Shown in pieces: positions 7,651 to 14,809 of a stretch of DNA of 64,000 bases. The stretch's first letter is position 1. Each line of letters starts with the position of its first letter. Below the pieces are notes generated by a model. The model was not told the DNA's origin and did not search any database. It saw only the letters and a list, made by a program, of their open reading frames with translations. Source of the stretch: Leptolyngbya sp. Heron Island J (GTDB lineage: Bacteria > Cyanobacteriota > Cyanobacteriia > Phormidesmidales > Phormidesmidaceae); NCBI RefSeq assembly GCF_000482245.1, contig NZ_AWNH01000080.1:37963-101962 (forward strand), read 5' to 3'. The translations under genes and the position numbers were made by a program.

Positions 7651-8265
7651 CTAGAAGTTGGGTTGTTTTGCAACTTGAAGTCGCCGCTCACCAATGTAGC
7701 CATAGCCAAAGATATATTGACCACATTTATGGGTTAGCGGTCCTACTTCAACGGTGGCTGCAACCAGATAGTAGCCAGGTGTTAGACCAATCTCTTCGGG
7801 TGTGATCACATCGCCAATCCAGTAACGATGCTGACCTTCTCGGGACTTAATGCACACTTTTAGATCTTTCTCAGCGGAACAGCCACCCAGTCCTTCGAAA
7901 TGGAATTTTGCACAAAGAGTGACTCCTAGACACAACAGCAGTCGCGTCAAGGGACTGTGGTCAAACTGCATGCACAGCCCTACAACCATGTTCTCTGCAT
8001 CATCATCGACAATGAAAGGAGATTGATTAGGACCTACTTGCCAGGGATAGGGGGGATATCCTCTAGTGCCATAAACAAGCAAACAATACAGTTCAAAGGA
8101 AGTCTTTCCTAGAATCTGCTTGGTATATGTTTCAGTATCGGAATAAAGAGGGCCTTGGGGGGGATATAGGGCATTTGGAGCAGACGCTGCCTCTGGAGGT
8201 GCGGGTAATTCACTTTCAGAGGGTAACGTTGATACTGTCTTTTCAACTTCAGGTAGGCTTGCCAT
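7651..8265 (-). CDS. unknown protein with proline-rich leader and beta-rich C-terminal domain
   Basis: 204 residues; ATG 8265 preceded by GAGGAA at good spacing. Residues 1-45 are proline/serine/alanine-rich and probably disordered. The remainder has a helical segment (TYTKQILGKTSFELYCLLVY) and then strands: MVVGLCMQFDHSPLTRLLLC, DLKVCIKSREGQHRYWIGDV, TPEEIGLTPGYYLVAATVEV and a final GERRLQV. The P-E-x(4)-x-GxY ... LQV ending matches the end of the 429-residue neighbour, suggesting a shared fold. It has seven cysteines, high for a cytosolic cyanobacterial protein. It is the first gene of the minus-strand run and faces regulator B across a 439-base promoter region. Confidence 0.75.
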   Translation of the reverse strand: MASLPEVEKTVSTLPSESELPAPPEAASAPNALYPPQGPLYSDTETYTKQILGKTSFELYCLLVYGTRGYPPYPWQVGPNQSPFIVDDDAENMVVGLCMQFDHSPLTRLLLCLGVTLCAKFHFEGLGGCSAEKDLKVCIKSREGQHRYWIGDVITPEEIGLTPGYYLVAATVEVGPLTHKCGQYIFGYGYIGERRLQVAKQPNF

Positions 8266-8704
8266 AGGAATTTCCTCTGACTAAACGGTGATTCAACAGG
8301 CATTGAGTGAAAACCGATATGGGTCTCTAACCTTGTTGACACCTTGAATCATGACAAACTTATCCAGCTTCGAAAATTCCCCTAAAAGGGTACCCTTTAC
8401 AAAAAGCAATAGGTAATTATACCTCTCGTTTCTGATTTGAAAACTGCTTTTTCCAGACTTTGAATCTTGGAATTAAACCATTATGGTTATAAGCAGGTAA
8501 GGTTAGCAGCATACATTTTGATTGGTTGCATACAGCACTTGCCCATCCTGATGACGTCACCAGAAAAGTGACGCATATACGTTTATCTTTCCTCATTTGC
8601 TGCAAACACAAGCTGACACGGCTCGCGCAGTCTGTGTTTATAGCAAAATCAGCAAATAAAACAGCAATTGAGAGTTTTAAGTTCGGCCTTGGGAGATATA
8701 TGAA
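8266..8704. promoter_or_regulatory. divergent promoter region of the LuxR-bracketed block
   Basis: This 439-base region separates the minus-strand run (start 8265) from regulator B (start 8705). No gene is supported. It contains the palindrome at 8385-8398 and is AT-rich around 8440-8500. GGGAG nine bases before 8705 is the ribosome site of regulator B. Confidence 0.6.
8385..8398. promoter_or_regulatory. 14-bp perfect palindrome, candidate operator
   Basis: AAAGGGTACCCTTT is self-complementary and lies 120 bases upstream of the minus-strand run. Its AGGGTACC core recurs in the inverted repeat at 9363-9379 just beyond regulator B, which makes a binding site for one of the paired LuxR proteins plausible. 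Confidence 0.5.
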
Positions 8705-9349
8705 ATGACTGGACTGCCTTGTTCTGCGGCATTAAGAGATGCAATGAAACCTGAAAAAAATATCGTCCAGATAAAGCATACTACCAGTAAAGATAGTTTT
8801 TTCTTCGTAGAGAGAGATGCTCAGTTTTTATTTGACTTATTTAATGACTACATGCAAGGTGTCCTGGTTTTGTCTGATACAGGGGATATAGTATATGTTA
8901 ATAAACCAGGTCAAACTGTACTTGAAGAAATGAATGGTGCTCAAGCAGACTATCCTTGTTTACCCAGAGAGATTTATCACTTATTTCAGTTCCAGTCTAC
9001 TATCTGCCATCATTTTCCCCATCAAAATTGGTCTGTAACTACGAAAATTTCAACAAACACGTATGCTTTCTTGGATATTCAGACCCGCTGGATTCGCGTA
9101 CGATCGTCTGATAGTGATTGTTTGCTGTTCGTGATGGAAGACGCTAATCAACGCATTCAAGAAATTGTTCTTAAAGAAGCCCGTTGCTATGGATTAACGC
9201 CACGGGAAACGGACGTCTGGTTATTACATAAATCCCACTATACCTATAAGCAAATTGCAGAGAAATTAAATATTATGCCGAATACGGTCAAGAAGCATAT
9301 GAAAAATATTCTCACAAAGCAACGTCTAGCCAATGAAAAATCGGACTAA
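8705..9349 (+). CDS. PAS-LuxR transcriptional regulator B
   Basis: 214 residues; ATG 8705 has GGGAG nine bases upstream. The arrangement is as in regulator A: a PAS-like part (about 40-150; NDYMQGVLVLSDTGDIVYVN, ending CLLFVMEDANQ) and a LuxR HTH (about 163-210; GLTPRETDVWLLHKSHYTYK, QIAEKLNIMPNTVKKHMKNI). The HTH regions of A and B are nearly the same (VWLLH, TYKQIA, PNTVKKHMK in both), while the sensor parts have diverged. It is transcribed away from the three-gene run and likely shares its control region. Confidence 0.87.
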   Translation: MTGLPCSAALRDAMKPEKNIVQIKHTTSKDSFFFVERDAQFLFDLFNDYMQGVLVLSDTGDIVYVNKPGQTVLEEMNGAQADYPCLPREIYHLFQFQSTICHHFPHQNWSVTTKISTNTYAFLDIQTRWIRVRSSDSDCLLFVMEDANQRIQEIVLKEARCYGLTPRETDVWLLHKSHYTYKQIAEKLNIMPNTVKKHMKNILTKQRLANEKSD

Positions 9350-9362
9350 CTACAAATGAGTA

Positions 9363-9379
9363 GTACCCTCTGAGGGTAC
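9363..9379. repeat. 7-bp inverted repeat GTACCCT/AGGGTAC after regulator B
   Basis: GTACCCTCTGAGGGTAC forms a perfect 7-bp stem around CTG, 13 bases after the stop of regulator B. A short A-run follows rather than a T-run. The half-site matches the palindrome at 8385-8398, so it is either an operator or a weak 3'-end hairpin. Confidence 0.5.
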
Positions 9380-9665
9380 CAAAAACTTAATGTATCGACA
9401 TTTTTAGAGAATTTTGTGATTCAACTTTACTTTTCCAGAGCTAGTGCTCCCTTTTGGATTGAAGATGTAAAGGAGTAATAGGATAGATGTATTCTATTAG
9501 CTCGTCAAGTTTAGAAATTTGGGTGATGTGTTGACAGAGTGAAGAGTGGACAGTGATGAGGAGCCACTCTTTACCCTTGGCTCTTCATCGGCTCTCTACC
9601 CAAAAATAAGTCCTGACAGACTACTAGCTTTGCTTACATATCAGCTGATTTGTGAGGGATCAGTT

Positions 9666-9725
9666 GATCGGGCGTGAGATCGCATCGCAGCAACGCCTCT
9701 AGGTGTGCGATAAACAAGCCCGATC
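9666..9725. repeat. nested inverted repeat, possible structured RNA or 3'-end element
   Basis: GATCGGGC (9666-9673) pairs exactly with GCCCGATC (9718-9725). Inside, ATCGCA and TGCGAT, and then ACGCCT and AGGTGT (one G-T pair), can form further helices. It lies 35 bases beyond the stop of the minus-strand gene at 9761, where it could protect or end that transcript. Confidence 0.5.
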
Positions 9726-9760
9726 ATGAATTTTCTTCCAGCCCATTTAAGCCCAGACGC

Positions 9761-11323
9761 CTATGAACTTAACGCCGTCTGCAATACGGACATTGGTCTT
9801 CTATATACCGATTGGCCAGTGATGAGCTCCACCACATTCATCCCATTGCCAATGACGCCAGGCACGCTGGGATAGCCTGCACTCGCCCCCACCAAAAACA
9901 GATTGGGTAACTCTGTACGATATCCAATCCGCCCCAGGCCAACCTGTCTAGGAATCAGATTAGCACCGTAGATATTGCCCTGTGGTTGCCCCAGGTAGTA
10001 CTCACTGGTGGTTGGGGTGCCATACAGTTTCATCCGAGTGTAGGCATCAATATCTGGAATCAGATCTCGAACGCTGGTCATTACTGATTGATACACGGCT
10101 CGTTTTTTTGCTTTGTACGCTTGCCGATCCTGTTCATAAAGCTGGTGAAACGGCTCATAGGGACAAACGGTAGCAATTTCAAGTACGTGATGACCGTTTG
10201 GAGCCATGCCAGGTGCCGTGGATTTTAACGTGGGGCAAGACAAGAAAATCCAGGGATGGTCTAAGTTCCCCTGATACTGTTGTTGGTATTCTTGATTCAG
10301 GTTGCCGGTTGGGTAGTACCAAATGTTCCAGCTGCCGATGCCATAGCGGGCAGGGTCAAAGCGGCTATCGAGACCGAGATAAATATTAAACGCACTCATC
10401 GAGTATTCGTAATCTGTTAGACGATGGCGTTCTTGCGGGCTGACAGCAGTCTTCTCGTGCATCAGTGCAACGGTTTTTTTTGGGTCTAGATCGCTGATAT
10501 AGGCTTTTTTGGCACGATAAGAGATGCCACCGGCATTGATAAACTGAACGGTGCGATCGCAAACTTCAATATGATCGACGGGCGTGGAAAACTGCACCAA
10601 ACCACCGCCTGCCGTAATTGCTTCAACGATGGTGTCTACCAAATGCTTAAAATGGTGTTGAGGATAGTAAGCCCCGTCTGCATAGTCTGACACCAAGCTG
10701 GCATGGGTGATTAAAGCAATATCCTTAGGGGGGAGTGCATAGTCGCCACTCTGTCCAGCAAACAATGCCTGTAGCTTAGGAGACAGGCCAATTTGATCAT
10801 AAAGATCTTGCAGCGTGTATAACCGTTTTGAGAATAGATGCCAATATTTAGGCAATTTCAGCCAGTCAGACCATTTTATGTCATACCAATGTACCTCTTG
10901 CCCCAGGTCTACCATCTCTCGGTGCAGCTGTTTAATCTCGTCACAATAGCGATTAATAGCAGTGGCTTCATCCGGAAATGTAGTCAGGAGACGTTCACGA
11001 AATGTCTCCCAGCCTGAGGGAATCCGAAAATCCACTTCAGGGGTAATTACCCGATCAATACAGTCTGGATCTAACGAGTTAAACGGCACATCTCTCTCAA
11101 TGTAGTTGAGAAACTGATCAACCGTCTGACCCTGACCACACTGATAGATGTAATGAACATCGGCACAGAAGGAATAGTCTCCGTAGGCAAACGTATGGCA
11201 GCACCCGCCTGGCAAATAATGCTGTTCTAAAACAGCGACACGATTTCCCTGACGAGTCAGACAAGCCGCTGCTGACAATCCACCCAGCCCTGCACCTAAA
11301 ATGACATAGTCAAAGTCTTCCAT
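9761..11323 (-). CDS. CrtI/CrtISO-like FAD-dependent oxidoreductase
   Basis: 520 residues from ATG 11323, which has GGGAG eight bases upstream; a 16-residue upstream extension without a ribosome site is rejected. The N-terminus DYVILGAGLGGLSAAACLTR is the FAD-binding GxGxxG fold followed by an E-rich strand end (VAVLEQHYLPGG). The C-terminal FAD motif is NLFLVGASAGYPSVPGVIGN. The family includes carotenoid isomerases, phytoene-type desaturases and retinol 13,14-saturase relatives; substrates are usually polyenes at membranes. I cannot tell which. It is not the standard cyanobacterial CrtH judging by the insertions at 150-210, but this is not certain. Confidence 0.82.
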   Translation of the reverse strand: MEDFDYVILGAGLGGLSAAACLTRQGNRVAVLEQHYLPGGCCHTFAYGDYSFCADVHYIYQCGQGQTVDQFLNYIERDVPFNSLDPDCIDRVITPEVDFRIPSGWETFRERLLTTFPDEATAINRYCDEIKQLHREMVDLGQEVHWYDIKWSDWLKLPKYWHLFSKRLYTLQDLYDQIGLSPKLQALFAGQSGDYALPPKDIALITHASLVSDYADGAYYPQHHFKHLVDTIVEAITAGGGLVQFSTPVDHIEVCDRTVQFINAGGISYRAKKAYISDLDPKKTVALMHEKTAVSPQERHRLTDYEYSMSAFNIYLGLDSRFDPARYGIGSWNIWYYPTGNLNQEYQQQYQGNLDHPWIFLSCPTLKSTAPGMAPNGHHVLEIATVCPYEPFHQLYEQDRQAYKAKKRAVYQSVMTSVRDLIPDIDAYTRMKLYGTPTTSEYYLGQPQGNIYGANLIPRQVGLGRIGYRTELPNLFLVGASAGYPSVPGVIGNGMNVVELITGQSVYRRPMSVLQTALSS

Positions 11324-11419
11324 AATAAACTCCCGATGGTTCACATAAGACAACAGCACAAGCAGCCCCACATTTAGGCTATCGCCGAATCGTGAGGAAC
11401 TTATGATGGACCTGTTTGC

Positions 11420-13006
11420 TCACTGCCCCACAGCCAGCACAGCCTGACTCATGTGGTCGGTGATGCGTCGGATATGTTTACTAACTCGACGGAGCCAGCG
11501 AATGGCTTCGAGACGTTCTGTACTGGTGAGTACATCAATTTGCCCCACTGCCGCTTGAGTAATTGTTGTCGCACGGTAGGGCTCAACCTTATGGTGAATT
11601 TGGCTTGAGGTTGTTCGTGCCTGGTCAGCAGCAGCCTGCCAGCGGCCTGCTTGTACCAACATCATAATCTTCTGAATACTGTCAATGAGAAGATTCTTTT
11701 CTGCCATTAGTTCCAGAGTTGCCTGGGCAGTTTTAGCCCGATCTTCATCCTCTTCACAGCGTTCATGAATACGTTGCAGATGGTCTAGAGCATGCATCAT
11801 ACTCACCAGCCGGTCCCAATTGGGGCCTGCACCAGTTTTAAGATGAATCTGGTCCAGATATGCATGGGTTTCATCCAACGCCGTTTGCAGTTCAATCAAA
11901 TCTCCCCGCTGACCATGGGGGTCACCTAAAATGGCAGACACATGCCGTAAAAGCAGCAATAGTTCAGTTTGAATTGCGGACTGGGCAGCGTTTAAGGCCA
12001 GATCGGGTTGTTCCAATAGACCATCGCTCAGTGTGTCAGTATAGGCGCGGTCTTTGCCAGGTACCAACCGCATAATTAACCGAGCAAACTGTTGGGTAAA
12101 GGGCAAGATTGTAGTCACACCAACCAGGTTAAAACAGGTGTGAAAGGCCACCAGCGCAATTTCTGCATTTTGAATCAGCTGCCCTGGTGCTAGCCGCTGC
12201 CAGACAGTGGTATAAGGGGTAATTAAGGTCAGGGCCAGACCGGCGGTCCATATATTGTAGACAACGTGGGAAAGACCGGTACGACGAGCATTGACTGAAC
12301 CACCCAGGGTGGCGATGATGGCTGTTATCGTGGTGCCCACATCCATCCCAATCACTAAGGCGGCGGCCTGTTCAAAATTGATAGCACCCGCATATAACGC
12401 AGTTAGGGTAGCGGCTACACCGACACTAGACGCTTGGGTGATAATTGTTGCAAGTATGCCCAATGCCACTAGCTGTAGGCGACCTATGAGCGTATCCATG
12501 GGCAGTTGTTCAGGGGTGATCAGCCCGTCCAGAGTGCCCATGGCATCCTGCATTGAGGTGATGCCGACAAAAATCAAACCAAACCCTGCGATCGCATAGC
12601 CAAAACTAGCCCAGCGGCCCTTAGTAAACAGCTTTAAACTAGCGCCAATAAACAGGAGCGGCAGCACCGCTGTACCCAGCTTTAGCTTAAAGCCTAAAAT
12701 AGCCACTACCCAACCCGTAAACGTGGAGCCAATATTTGCGCCAAAAATAATCCCCAGTGCCCCTGAAAAACTAATTAAACCGGCACTGACAAACCCTACT
12801 GTTGCGACAGTGGTGGCACTGGATGATTGTAAAATAGCGGTTGCGATCGCTCCTGTCAGGACTCCCGAGCCAGCATTACCAGTAAACCGCATCAGCGCCC
12901 GGCGCATGGCATTTCCAGCCAGAACCCGCAGCCCATCTGTCATGACAATCATGCCCAGTAGAAATAATCCGAGACCACCAATGGCATGAATAACCGTTGT
13001 TGTCAT
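11420..13006 (-). CDS. Na/Pi-cotransporter-family membrane protein with PhoU-like tail
   Basis: 528 residues from ATG 13006 (MTTTVIHAIGGLGLFLLGMI). The membrane part (about 1-310) has the family's duplicated glutamine-serine motif: TAILQSSSATTVATVGF in the first half and TIITQASSVGVAATLTALYA in the second. The remainder (about 340-528) is helical and PhoU-like (HALDHLQRIHERCEEDEDRA). Members move phosphate with Na+ or act in phosphate signalling; the ion is inferred. The start lacks a clear ribosome site. The next gene on this strand begins upstream at 14724 and is a separate unit. Confidence 0.9.
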   Translation of the reverse strand: MTTTVIHAIGGLGLFLLGMIVMTDGLRVLAGNAMRRALMRFTGNAGSGVLTGAIATAILQSSSATTVATVGFVSAGLISFSGALGIIFGANIGSTFTGWVVAILGFKLKLGTAVLPLLFIGASLKLFTKGRWASFGYAIAGFGLIFVGITSMQDAMGTLDGLITPEQLPMDTLIGRLQLVALGILATIITQASSVGVAATLTALYAGAINFEQAAALVIGMDVGTTITAIIATLGGSVNARRTGLSHVVYNIWTAGLALTLITPYTTVWQRLAPGQLIQNAEIALVAFHTCFNLVGVTTILPFTQQFARLIMRLVPGKDRAYTDTLSDGLLEQPDLALNAAQSAIQTELLLLLRHVSAILGDPHGQRGDLIELQTALDETHAYLDQIHLKTGAGPNWDRLVSMMHALDHLQRIHERCEEDEDRAKTAQATLELMAEKNLLIDSIQKIMMLVQAGRWQAAADQARTTSSQIHHKVEPYRATTITQAAVGQIDVLTSTERLEAIRWLRRVSKHIRRITDHMSQAVLAVGQ

Positions 13007-13317
13007 AACAGCGAACCGACGCAACATGACCAGGCTAGACAAAAGTTATGAGGATTGTATGGAGATCTGCGATATAGACATATCACTCGCTCAACTGAGG
13101 TGTGATATAAAAAAAATCTGGCCGAAGGTGCCGCCATAGAGATTGAGCTGGAGGAATTTGACACTAGCCAATCGATTATCAGTACCATGCCTGACGACGA
13201 CTTGAATAACTCAAAGAGATTTATTAACGAGTTGACACAGAATCTACTTTTCTGGAGCAAATGCAAATTCTACATCTTCATACAGGGATGTAATATCAAA
13301 TCTTACATTCAGGCTCA
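13007..13317. other. intergenic region, no supported gene
   Basis: A plus-strand open stretch from about 13086 to 13320 reads plausibly (LEEFDTSQSIISTMPDDDLN) but has only an internal ATG and no ribosome site, so it may be a gene remnant. Nothing else is recognised. Confidence 0.4.
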
Positions 13318-14724
13318 CTAGCGTACCTTTACCTGACGGTCAGCTTCTAGCTCTTCGCTAGGGTGTAGCACCACCTGTTCACCATCGCTTAGTCCCTCTG
13401 TTACCTCAGCTGCCATCGTACTGCGATGGTCAATACTAATCTCACGGGGCTGTGCTCGATTGGCTTCTACGACAAACACACACCAGCTCTCACCACAGCG
13501 ATAAAGGGCACTGACCGGTACCTGTAGAACATTCTCATCAGCCCAAATGACAATCTGGGCTTCAATGCGATACTGATCGCCTAAAGCACTGGTCGCAGGC
13601 TCTGCTAGGGTAGCAATCACATTCACTCGCTGTTCGTCTACGCCAAGGGCAGAAACCTCGGTAAACGCTGCCGGTTCGATGTAGCTCACTGTCGCCATTA
13701 ACGGCTCTGCCCCCCCCCATTGGTCAACAATAATCGAGTCACCAGGTCTAATCTTGACAGCATCTGTAGAGAGGACATCAATTACCAGTTCTAATTCTCC
13801 TGGATTACCTAATTCAATCAACGGGTCGCCTGCCTGGACAAACCGAGCACTCTTATCGGGAATCCGCAGTACGGTCCCATTAATCGGAGCTGAGATAGCG
13901 GTGCGACGGGCCTCATCCACCAGATTAGCTAGCTCGGCTTCTACACCGGCAATTTGGGCTCGGTAGGCGTCTTCTAAATAGTCGGGGTCGCGCTGTTCCT
14001 GACGTAACAGGGCTAATGCTTCCTGGGCGGCTGTGACATTAGCGATCGCACTACCCAACCGTTTGTCATCCGCTGCCAACTCTTGAATCAGACGATTTTC
14101 TTCTAGTTCAGCCGCCTCTCTTGACTGGCGAGAAATAGCACCCTGGGCTTCGAGTTCCTGCGCCCGGTTGCGATCGCGACGCGCCTGAGCTAGCGCCACC
14201 CGAGTCTCCTCCACTTCAGCGGCTCTCGCCTGCTGGTCTTCCTCAGCGACCTGCAATCGAGCTGCTGCCTGAGCTAACGCTTCCGTTTTAGGACGCTGAG
14301 TATCTACCCCCACCAGCTCCGCCTGTAGCTCCTGCAATCGTGCTTGAGCTGTCCGTACCCGAGAATCCAGGGGCAGTGGATCAATCTGCGCGACCATCCC
14401 ATTAGCCTCCACCATATCCCCCGCCTCCAGATCAATCCGCTGCAGCCGACCATCCACCGGAGCTGAGACTACATATCGATCCTCTACCCGAGTTTCTCCC
14501 TCAGCATCAATAGTTACCTGGAGCGGTGCCGTCGTCACTGTCCCGATATCCACCGGAATTGGCGCAGGCCGAAAAGCCAGACCGACCAAAACTGCAAGAC
14601 TTGTCCCCGCCAGACCATAAGGTAGCCAGCGAGGCACACGCACACGCCGTTGAGTCACGGCCCCTAATGTCTCCCGAGGCCGCCGAAAAAAGTCTCTTAC
14701 CGTCTGTTTTTGAATCTGAGTCAT
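13318..14724 (-). CDS. HlyD-family periplasmic adaptor of an ABC exporter
   Basis: 468 residues from ATG 14724, with GGGAGG seven bases upstream. One membrane anchor is at about 34-52 (LPYGLAGTSLAVLVGLAF). The biotinyl-lipoyl-like half (about 75-110, ETRVEDRYVVSAPVDGRLQR) is followed by a long coiled coil (about 115-240, alanine/glutamate/arginine-rich), then the second lipoyl half (TAISAPINGTVLRIPDKSAR) and beta-barrel domains to the C-terminus. Such adaptors link an inner-membrane transporter to the outer membrane. It follows the permease gene at a gap of 85 bases, so the three genes 17922 to 13318 form one export system, similar in layout to DevBCA/MacAB-type pumps. Confidence 0.93.
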   Translation of the reverse strand: MTQIQKQTVRDFFRRPRETLGAVTQRRVRVPRWLPYGLAGTSLAVLVGLAFRPAPIPVDIGTVTTAPLQVTIDAEGETRVEDRYVVSAPVDGRLQRIDLEAGDMVEANGMVAQIDPLPLDSRVRTAQARLQELQAELVGVDTQRPKTEALAQAAARLQVAEEDQQARAAEVEETRVALAQARRDRNRAQELEAQGAISRQSREAAELEENRLIQELAADDKRLGSAIANVTAAQEALALLRQEQRDPDYLEDAYRAQIAGVEAELANLVDEARRTAISAPINGTVLRIPDKSARFVQAGDPLIELGNPGELELVIDVLSTDAVKIRPGDSIIVDQWGGAEPLMATVSYIEPAAFTEVSALGVDEQRVNVIATLAEPATSALGDQYRIEAQIVIWADENVLQVPVSALYRCGESWCVFVVEANRAQPREISIDHRSTMAAEVTEGLSDGEQVVLHPSEELEADRQVKVR

Positions 14725-14809
14725 GCCATAGCCTCCCACTTCCTCTGTCCCTGGTCCCCTGATCCGCTGCTTCCTCGTTCTTCTCTCTTTCTCTTTTTCT
14801 TTTCTTCCC

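Larger units (their letters stand above)
9350..9760. other. convergent intergenic region with inverted repeats, no gene
   Basis: No coding sequence is supported. It holds the GTACCCT/AGGGTAC repeat at 9363-9379, an 8-bp stem AAGAGTGG/CCACTCTT (9542-9549 with 9564-9571) in a purine-rich patch, and the nested structure at 9666-9725. Confidence 0.55.

Noticed and set aside
5470..8265. Reading the SMI1-containing block as a classical toxin-immunity locus
   Set aside because: No toxin domain, secretion signal or WXG/RHS/PAAR element is visible, so the label would be a guess.
13086..13320. Open plus-strand stretch that might be a small gene
   Set aside because: It has no start with a ribosome site and matches nothing I know; at most a gene remnant.
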